Shown in pieces: positions 56,390 through 64,000 of a stretch of DNA of 64,000 nt. The notes beneath the pieces are model-generated. The model saw only the letters and a program-made list of their open reading frames with translations. It was not told where the DNA came from and ran no database searches. Position numbers and translations under genes: made by a program. The first letter of the stretch is position 1, and every line of letters starts with the position of its first letter. The stretch covers positions 3,635,501-3,699,500 of the forward strand of contig JARFIY010000351.1 of assembly GCA_036346155.1 (NCBI GenBank). Reading direction: 5' to 3'. Origin of the DNA: Sinelater perroti. Its lineage: Eukaryota; Arthropoda; Insecta; Coleoptera; Elateridae.

Positions 56390-56785
56390 GCTACTTCACT
56401 GAAGTTCGGCGCATGTAAATCCCCCAAATTTTGGCGAAGCAGAGGGTAGCAGATGGCAAAAAGCGGCCGATTATTGACTTGTCCAATGGGGGCGGCGCCA
56501 TGCGGAGGCCTTCCAACTACACGCGCAAACTGTAATGATTGGAAATCTGTGTGACGTTATCCGGGATAACGAGCATCAATATTTTAAAGCGACGATCGCC
56601 GGGACGAAAGGGCCGGCATCTCGGTGGAAAGGTACGCTGACATTTATGAACGCCGCTTGGGGAAACTGCTCTCTAATTCCATAAAGTAAAGGTCATGTCC
56701 GCAGCATGTGCGGGAGAGTTCTAATTGTAGCATAATGGAAATTGAAATTGAATTTTAGCGATTTTAGCTCTGGATGCTCTACTGC
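56390..56785. other. GC-rich unique island
   Basis: About 390 bp with much higher GC than the flanks and no long open frame. It contains CCAATGGGGGCGGCGCC and ATGTGCGGGAGAG-type words and is not similar to any repeat here. It is a candidate conserved non-coding or regulatory element. Confidence 0.4.
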
Positions 56786-57719
56786 CTCTTCTCTTCCTTT
56801 TCGTGCAACGTAGGACAATGCAAAAGCTGCTATCGATTACTTCTTCCAATTTATCCAGGAATTATTGGTTCCATTTTGCTGTTAAAACGAGAACTTTGTT
56901 GTCTTAATATTATGTGGTTTAGTGCTTAACTGAATCTATTTATAAAAAGTATAGCTTCGTTAAGTTCTTACATGATAATAGTTAAGTTTAAATTTAGTTA
57001 TACTTTTGCATTGCATCACATACTTAAGTAACATTTCATTTTATTTTATAACACGGTCATTCATAAAAAAGACGTGTTAGTAAAAAAATGCTGTAGTGTG
57101 GCCGTGATGGGTGGCAGGTTCTCTTATACTGCATCACATAATTTTTAAAAATGGCAGCTATCACTGAGAGCTGATTACGTGAATTGCGAGATTGCATCCA
57201 CATAAATCATGTTAAGAAGACGAAATTAAAAAACCAAACGCACTTTCCAAGTCTGGCAATTCAATACTGCGCTGATGCAACGCAATTGAATCGAAGATCA
57301 CTTGTTGGTATGTCTAACGATCTTTGACACTATTTCTGCATCAAAACTTCTGCATATATGAGCAGCATTTGAAAAATTCTTGGAACAATTCAATTTTAAA
57401 TCCATTGAAGCCTAGAAGGACTTATTATTATTACAATATTGCAGGGATAAATGCTTATTGCTTATAGAGCTAACCAAACACATTACACTCGGAATGCCAA
57501 ATTAACAAAGAAAAAATCCTTTTAATAACCGATAATTTTGAATTTAACGTATGCTTTTTTACAAATTTCAGGAAATTTCTAAGTAGCAGCGTGGGTTGAA
57601 AAACTACACCTTTTTCATTGAAATTGTATAAGCTTAATAAGGGAGTGTTAGATAAATTGTAATTTTTGTGCATTCTAACTAAATTACGTTGACTTTATAG
57701 GCCTCTAAATAACAGAATT
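56786..57719. other. AT-rich DNA, no gene seen
   Basis: No supportable feature. Confidence 0.5.
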
Positions 57720-57985
57720 TGAATGCAACGTTAGATTCGCCCTGGTACAGACCTCCAACTGTCTCAGCCACTGCCTTGCCTGACGTCATTCACTTGCCAT
57801 CCGCAAATTGATCAAATGACGAGCAATTGCCTCTAGGAATTTGAATGTTCCGACAAAGTTAGGTTTGCAGTCTGGAAACGGTAAAGGTCCAAAGCGACGG
57901 GTTCCCTCTCGACCTCGCCCAGCTCTCATCCTTTTCTGAACTTTAACTCGTCTGAACGCAGGGGTTCGCTTTCCATTATGTGTTC
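57720..57985. other. GC-richer unique island
   Basis: Balanced composition, non-repetitive, no open frame of note. It includes TGACGTCA, a perfect CRE palindrome (57781-57788). It is a candidate regulatory element, about 1 kb beyond the island at 56.4 kb. Confidence 0.35.
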
Positions 57986-58909
57986 GACATGAAAAGTAAA
58001 ATATAATAATTTATTTGGCCATGTTATTCCGATTGTGTGTTTCTATTTGTGTTATTCTATTGTTTCTTTTGTACAATGGACATTTGATGATGTAACACTT
58101 CAAGTCAAAATATTACAACTAAAATTTTATGTCTTTTTATAGTATTTTTAATATATTTTATAACGCAGGTACTCCTCAAAAAAATTGTTTAAAAAATTCC
58201 ACTTGGTAACTTATAAAAAATAAATTATTGGAGCACTAAAATAAAGTATCAAGAAATTATTTTGAAATTTAATTAATTTGTAAATCCGAGCTTGTTTTTA
58301 AGATTAAGATATGTAGCTGATAGCCTATTCAGTCACTAAAAATAACAAGGGGTAATAATGCGGTCGTCTAAAGCGCGGTGCTTGCCATATGTAAAAAATA
58401 AAACCAATGCTTTTACAATTTTTTTAATTCCCTATAACTGTATCAACAAAATTTTAGAGTTAGATATGTTTACTAAGTATGTGAACAATTAAATAAACTC
58501 AAAAACGCAATAAAAAATCTATAGGCCTACTTATTGTTTTATAAAATAAAATAGTACGTAAAGTAATAACTAAACACTCACATGAACAATGGATGGAATT
58601 AATAGGAAACTTTAAAACAAAATCAACAAAAAAAATAGGATTACATTACAAGAAGAAGTACATTACAAAGGAAAATGGAAAACTATATAAGAATAATAAA
58701 CAAAATTTTTCTTGACAAATAGAAAAGCGGAATATTAAAAATAAGAGCAGTAATTATGAGAATTATTAATTAGGGCATATTTCTATAATATGATACTGCA
58801 GTTTTCAGGCCTAATTTGAGCCAAATCGATGCATTGTTTTTATTCTACAGACGTTTCAATTGGGCAGAAATTTCTATAAAACAGAAGAAAAATGGCTATA
58901 ATTGAAGAC
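57986..58909. other. AT-rich DNA, no gene seen
   Basis: No supportable feature. Confidence 0.5.
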
Positions 58910-59285
58910 TGTTTCTAGATAAATAAATTTAAACATGGTCGAATGTACACCAAGGTAAAACGTCTAGAACAGATTAAAATTGCAACGACAAATGTAGTTA
59001 AAGAAATCCGCGATATCGTTGTGAAAACCGGCGAATAAGATTGCTGATATAGTGGGCATTTCAGCCGAACAAGTACATAATATCCTGTACAAAGAATTGT
59101 AAATAAAAAAAAAACTATGTGCAAGATATATGCCGCCCACCTGACTAGAACAAAAAATATGTCAATGCAGTGTTTGGCAATGTTCAACCGCAATCTATAA
59201 AAATTACTCGAATTATTACCGAATCATGGATCTACCATTACACAAACGACACGTACCAGTATTTAACAGCCGCCAGTAAAAATTG
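58910..59285 (+). pseudogene. Mariner (irritans-like) transposase relic
   Basis: Forward translation with frame changes gives KIADIVGISAEQVHNILYKEL (about 59033-59098), a textbook second helix-turn-helix of mariner transposases (usually I-A-[DE]-x-[VL]-G-I-S-x-x-x-V-x-x-I-L). KLCARYMPP follows (the R-[KR]-L-[SC]-A-R-W-V-P-R motif) and then a V-W-Q-C-S-T-like run. ESWIYHYTNDT (about 59219-59250) is the first catalytic motif D-E-[ST]-W-[IV]-[HY]-x-Y-T with the Asp position altered. Similarity ends there; the second and third catalytic motifs are missing. Confidence 0.72.
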
Positions 59286-60489
59286 ATAGTGCACCAAGAA
59301 GGTAAGGAAAGGATTTTTAGGTTATCTTTATCATTTATTAAGAAAAGCAAACAAAATTGTTTAAAAAAAGGATTTAATACGAAAACTAGTAAACTGATGA
59401 GTAAATGTATGGTTTTTGCCGATGGAACAATGGAAAAATTAGTATTCGAACGAGATCTTCTTTCTTTTCGTTCTTTATATTTAGCTTCGAATCTTTTCAT
59501 TCTATTCTCATATTTAACAATTTGACTTAATAAGAAACATTTTTATCCACTGATAATGCCGCTGCCACTGTTAACGAATATTTGTATTTGAGATGGCTTG
59601 AAACAAATGGAAGCTTATTGAAAAATATGTGTAGCTCTTAAAAAAATACTATATATACACTATATTGGTAGAAATTCAACTTGCTTTATTGCCTCAATTA
59701 TCAAAGTATTCTCAATGGAAAAGAGAACAAATAGCAGTTCTAATTTAGCTTTGAAGCAGTTAGATTTAAGTGACTAATCCAATCGTGTTCTGTATATCAG
59801 ATTAATCTTTCGAGTCACTTTCTCTGATTCTGTGTATGAGCTCTTATAGTGTTTAACTGAATAAGATAAACGCAAGGAAAGTAAAATCGATAGTGGACAA
59901 ATTTTATCGATCACGAAAACTTTTGAGTAAGTTCAGTATTTTTAAAAACCCCGAAGTTTTTGTGATACTACAAAAACAGAGCTCAAGAAATTTTAGAAAA
60001 TGAATAGGTCATTGCTTTTCAAAAAGAATGACAATATTAGTTAAGAATTGCTCATTTACACTACCCATTGTAACAGACAAATTTAAAAACTACAAGCAAC
60101 ACAGAGATCAGATTAAAAAATGGCAATCTACAATTTAGAAAGATAAAGTCACATTTAAAGTGGTAACATGTGATTTTTAAAAATGGTGAAATTTAGATAT
60201 TACCCTACAACTGTCAAAATATCTAAACTTTATCCTTCGAGTCATTTATTGTGATTGGTATTTTGTTTTAGGTATTATTATTTTATATATAATTAGCGTA
60301 TACAGATCTAAACTAAATTTTAGAATTTGAATTGCGCGCCGTTTGCCTTCCATGAAAGTTAGAAGTTTACTTTTGTATATTCGGTATATAAATACATGGA
60401 AAAGTCTACTAAAGACTGCTAGGAATAACGTACATTTGTGATCTGGGTTTGAGAGAACGCAGAAGTTGACGCTGATTTTGCAAAAAAAA
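59286..60489. other. AT-rich DNA, no gene seen
   Basis: Two overlapping antiparallel frames at 59216-59525 have no recognisable domain. No other feature. Confidence 0.5.
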
Positions 60490-61045
60490 ACTCATGTTGA
60501 ATGATAAAACGCATTCATTCTTTATATGATTGTGTGAGTTATCAAAATCTACGTGATATTTACGAAAAATCAGTATATCCACAAAAATACACTGCATTGT
60601 GGATCTTTTTGAGGACAAAGCTGGCAAAGCTGTTACTGTCAATGGTGTAAGCTGTCGGGATGTGCTAAACAACGTTTTTTCAATGAAACCAACGATTGTA
60701 GCTTGAATGGCAAATGTTACAGAAGATAGGCAACACTTACTTTACATTAAACCACATTTCCTGGTCGTGTTACCTCGCAAAGTTTTGCGGTCTTGCAATC
60801 TAACCCCATTGGAGTGTTTCCTCTAAGACTATTTGAATAAAAAATTTATATCAATAAACCTGTTAGTAACCTAGGGCTAAAGGAGAAAGTCGGACGTGTT
60901 ATTGCTGAAATAGAACCTCATTTATGGGAAAGCATTTTGAAAAACTTGTACTTTGCACTGCTAATAAAATTCTGATTATTTTAATATTTCGTGTTTTATT
61001 TAGGAAACATTTCCTGTAGTTCAATTTGGGCCACCCTACATAATA
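60490..61045 (+). pseudogene. Mariner-like (DDE_3) transposase relic, C-terminal half
   Basis: Forward translation gives a VYPQKYTALW run (family L-H-P-x-x-[VY]-T-V-W), then LFEDKAGKAVTVNGVSCRDV (about 60604-60663). This is the F-F-x-[DN]-x-x-G-x-x-V-T-V-N-x-x-R-Y segment between catalytic residues 1 and 2. CNLTPLECFL (about 60797-60827) corresponds to P-D-L-[ST]-P-x-D-[FY]-F-L with the third Asp changed to Asn. IYINKPVSNLGLKEKVGRVI (about 60847-60907) matches the V-Y-x-x-K-P-x-[NT]-[IL]-x-x-L-K segment. The end TTTGGGCCACCCTAC (61025-61039) resembles a terminal repeat. Confidence 0.7.
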
Positions 61046-61175
61046 AAAATGGTTCACGACGACCCAGCAGAGAAGGCGAACATATGAGAGCGCCAACTTC
61101 TTAGTTCGCAGGCGAGAATTAGATTATTGTTCTCATTCTTATTATTATTAATTATTATTATTATTATAATAAGAT
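61046..61175. repeat. Shared 70-bp motif copy 2, then (ATT)n microsatellite
   Basis: 61051-61114 repeats the motif seen at 52700-52775 (GGTTCACGACGACC, ATATGAGAGCGCC, TTCGCAGGC) directly after the mariner-like relic. An (ATT)n array follows at about 61139-61171. Confidence 0.6.
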
Positions 61176-61444
61176 AATAAAAAGTAAGGATACATCTATA
61201 AGTTTAGAAACATAATTTCGTAAACATGACAAAGTAATTAAATCTGTTTTCGCTTTTGAACGGTTTTAGTAATAATATCTAATCTCTTAAACTAGTATAA
61301 TAAATGTCGTAGAACGTCTAACATGTCAGCGTCACTGAAAATGATAGCATAATTCTCACTTCGTGTGCCAGTAAAAAATGACCACAATAAAAATTTGCCA
61401 ACTTTTCTAGCTAATAAAGCAAAACATAAGAGGAATTTTTAATA
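61176..61444. other. AT-rich DNA, no gene seen
   Basis: No supportable feature. Confidence 0.4.
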
Positions 61445-63190
61445 GTCCACCCAAGCATAACAATAAATTGGAACTCCTTCAAAACATTGGGAAAGGCCAA
61501 AAATCCAGCAATGGGGCTCCACACCTACAACAATAAAAGATAAAGAGTTGCTAACCATAATGAAAAAAAAAACAATCTACTATGCTTAGGAACGGGAGAA
61601 CCCATATGGTCAGTATATGGGTTCTCCCGTTCCTAAGATCGACCCCTACAAGATTCTTGGTGCCGTTGACTTCGGCATTACAAAAGGAATAAACTTAAAA
61701 CATTGTAAAACTGTATCATCACTGAATCTTTCTTTTGAACATTCAACTGTACTCACAACAATGTATAGCAAAGTTATACACAAGAAAAGTCAACCAACGT
61801 TATTTAGCAAATATACCAAACATGTTTAAACTATGTTTGAATAAATTTATCGACCTACCCATACCTTTAAAATCTGAAGAAAACTAAATGACACCTGACT
61901 ATAACAAAAAAATCACGGAAGTATACCCTGCGTCAATTAAAGAAAAAATTTCAGAAAAACGAATGTTTCATAAACTATGGCAAGTAACAAGATCAGAAGC
62001 CCATAAAAGAAAATTGATTAGTGCAACCCTAAATATTAAACGAATGATACTTGAACAACAACCTTACTGCTTTAGACTTGACGGTTTACTAACTGTGGAA
62101 GGTCACCCGAAAAATTAAACCAGTGCCACCAATCAAAAACGAAAAAGGTAAGTGGGCAAGAAACGACACAGAAAAAGCTTCGGCATTTGCTAAACATCTA
62201 GAAAGTGCATTTAAGCCATTCCCGTCACGTATGGATCCGGCAGAAAAATGCAATATACGCAAACTCCTAGAAGAAGCATTTTAAATAGATTTTCCTTTCA
62301 AAAACTGTATAGTGAATGAAATCAGAAAAACTATTTTACTGAAAGTAATTCGAAAAAAGCTTCAGGGGGGAATCTAATTACAGGAAAAGTGTTACAGGAA
62401 CTCACACCTAAATGTATAAAAGTAATAACATACATACATATTTAATGATATTATGCGACTAAAATGCTTCCCCAAGCTACAGAAAATAGCGCAAATAATT
62501 ATGATTCCAAAGCCAGGAAAAAACTTAAAGAACGTATTATTCTACAGATCCATAAGCCTGTTACCTGTACTATCGAAAGTATACGAAAAGTTGCTGCTAA
62601 AGCGTCTTAAGCCAATATTGGAACAAAGAAAACTCATCCAAAATCACCAGTTTAGATTTAGAGATCACATTACAGTAGAACAAGTACACAGTATTGTTAA
62701 AAAATAGATAACGATCTAGAGTGCAAAAGGTACAGCTCTGGGGTATTTATCGATGTCAAACAAGTATTCGACAAAGTTTCGCACCAGGGTCTATACTGTA
62801 AAATAAAAAAATTCTACCCCATCACTTCTTCGAAATTCCAAAATTTCACCTATAATGAAGGTATTTCATAGTTAAACAACAAGAAGAATTGACAGACATT
62901 CTCCTTATTTTGTCCGGTATACCGCAGGGTAGTGTTTTGGGACCAGTACTTTACCTTATTTACATAGATAACATACAACTGATGAAACAAGCGTTGCTAC
63001 GTTTGCTGACGATACTGTGATTTTGACATCTGACCTTGATCCCGTCGTAGCATCAACAAACTTGGAGAATCTAATAAACCGCATCGAAAACTAGTCATAA
63101 CAGCGTTGTTAGACACTAGCAATGAAATCAGGAGACTTGAACGTTTTCAAACCTCAGACCTAATTAACAAGTTTGATTAAGTGCAAACTT
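61445..63190 (+). mobile_element. Jockey-clade LINE, truncated and internally deleted
   Basis: The forward translation follows jockey ORF2. Endonuclease pieces are Q-Q-W-G-S-T (about 61510), LLCLGTGEPIW (61577-61609), VDFGITKGINLKHCKTVSSL and LSFEHSTVLTTMYSKV. The linker is KRMFHKLWQVTRSEAHKRKL (about 61948-62010), then PPIKNEKGKWAR. Reverse-transcriptase pieces are AQIIMIPKPGKN, YRSISLLPVLSKVYEKLLLK (about 62546-62605), NHQFRFR (usual H-Q-F-G-F), YSSGVFIDVKQVFDKV, SVLGPVLYLIYI and ATFADDTVIL (about 62995-63030) with an intact F-A-D-D box. It then jumps to NEIRRLERFQTSDLINKF (about 63120-63175), the C-terminal end, so about 250 residues are deleted. Several stops and frameshifts inactivate it. 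It is the best-preserved jockey copy in the window. Confidence 0.9.
61585..61637. repeat. Perfect 23-bp inverted repeat inside the LINE
   Basis: Bases 61585-61607 and 61615-61637 are exact reverse complements around a 7-base spacer. The left arm is the normal coding sequence for LGTGEPIW of the endonuclease. The right arm is its inverted copy and displaces the expected next residues, after which the normal frame resumes (DPYKILG). It is a small inverted duplication in the LINE. Confidence 0.95.
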
Positions 63191-63747
63191 TTATATGTAC
63201 ATATGTAGGCAATATTTATTGTTTATACTATTGTAAATTAAATTATTAGTTTGATAATTTCACTATAAATGGAACTATTGATAGATAGTTCTCATCATTG
63301 CATTTTTAATTTGACAAAAATTTTCTTATTCTTATTATGTAACAGATTGTAAATATGCTCAGAATTAATTAAAAAAATTATGTTAGAGGCACAACAAATA
63401 AGAAAATGCCCCCCTCCCCCCGCTTTGCAGTTAGAGAGGTGCGATTTGAACTCATATTTGACTTATGTCGATTAGTTTTAGACTGGACTGGGAATTTGAT
63501 GTAGCGTGGTCGAAGTTTTCCTACTTTGGTTGCTCTGTTGTTTTCATTATATTCCTAAAACCACTAATATAACTACATATAAGCTTCGGTGAAATGCATT
63601 CTCACGTCTTTATCAGTTATTAATTGATCATATTTACGAATTACACATTTTGAATGGTTTATAAAACTACAACCTACAGCAATAATAAGGTAGAAAATCC
63701 ATTAAAGTCACATAGTGTTTTTTTTTGGATAGCTAACAAAGTCAAAA
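63191..63747. other. AT-rich DNA, no gene seen
   Basis: A short poly-C run at about 63410-63421 is the only oddity. Confidence 0.5.
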
Positions 63748-64000
63748 TTAATATATATAACATAGTTGTTCATAAATACAACAACTAGAGAGTTGCTGGT
63801 TGAAGCAAAGTAATTCAAGTATTGCAGAAAGATTTATGCAGCCATTCAATCTTTCTTGCAAACAACAATTTATATCACATATTCTAATGGTATTCTTTTT
63901 CTTGGAAATAATAGAAACGAGGGCACCTAGGTAACTGAAGCAGTCGTCGCACAAACAGTTATCGTGTTGCCTTTTGATATTGCAACTACTGCTTGACAAA
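63748..64000 (-). other. Cys-rich minus-strand open frame reaching the window edge
   Basis: An open frame of at least 83 codons reads in from beyond the right edge. It has about 12 cysteines (for example CLCDDCFSYLG, CDINCCLQERLNGC) but no spacing that I recognise. It could be an exon end, a retroelement piece or chance. The sequence beyond the window is needed to judge it. Confidence 0.2.

Noticed and set aside
1..64000. CRISPR array, rRNA genes, viral structural genes or bacterial operons
   Set aside because: Looked for on both strands; the repeats present are microsatellites, minisatellites and eukaryotic mobile elements, and no such features were found.

Overview
This window looks like a stretch of insect (at least arthropod) nuclear genome with no recognisable host protein-coding gene. 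The reasons are a very AT-rich background full of in-frame stops, no bacterial gene density or ribosome-binding sites, long microsatellites, two tRNA-derived SINE families, and a dense layer of decayed mobile elements of the kinds common in insects: jockey-clade and other non-LTR LINEs, a Penelope-like element, many mariner/Tc1 relatives, and a pogo/Tigger relative. The species cannot be fixed from the sequence. It is most likely a gene desert or a very large intron.

Layout. 1-7 kb: two copies of one interspersed element, each with a (TA)n tract, a (CA)n tract, a subterminal inverted repeat and a small hairpin, plus pieces of jockey-like LINEs and a tRNA-derived SINE. 7-15 kb: a short cluster of regulatory-looking motifs, an inverted-duplicated mariner fragment, a GC-rich island and two more transposase relics in otherwise empty AT-rich DNA. 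15-21.3 kb: a decayed jockey-like LINE, then the best-preserved element of the window (a 1.3-kb mariner-type transposon with both terminal inverted repeats and flanking TA, killed by one frameshift and one stop), an antisense jockey 3' part, a tandem/hairpin repeat and a foldback element. 21.9-28.4 kb: GC-rich non-repetitive islands. 28.7-32.5 kb: a 5'-truncated LINE and a Penelope-like fragment, both on the minus strand. 34.9-42.6 kb: a minisatellite, a pogo/Tigger-like relic and two internally decayed mariners. 43.3-44.3 kb: the largest GC-rich island. 46.9-55 kb: a second copy of the tandem/hairpin repeat, three mariner relics, and a SINE family with two copies, one flanked by a perfect 15-bp target-site duplication. 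56.4-58 kb: two more islands. 58.9-63.2 kb: two mariner relics and a jockey-like LINE with endonuclease and reverse-transcriptase parts and a perfect 23-bp inverted duplication.

None of these element proteins is intact, so nothing here should be active on its own. The autonomous-type relics are sources that could once have mobilised the short non-coding elements; the SINEs would have depended on LINE machinery. The GC-rich islands do not resemble one another or the elements and hold no convincing exons; they are the best candidates for host function (conserved regulatory DNA or isolated exons). The most interesting non-standard signals are: (1) several otherwise different repeats sharing a hairpin followed by a short (GTCT/GTCC)n tract; (2) a (TA)n/(CA)n element with Helentron-like architecture; (3) an X-box next to three AGGTCA half-sites at 7.14-7.21 kb; and (4) inverted duplications inside dead transposons at 7.4 and 61.6 kb. 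All family assignments come from motif reading by eye, with no database search.
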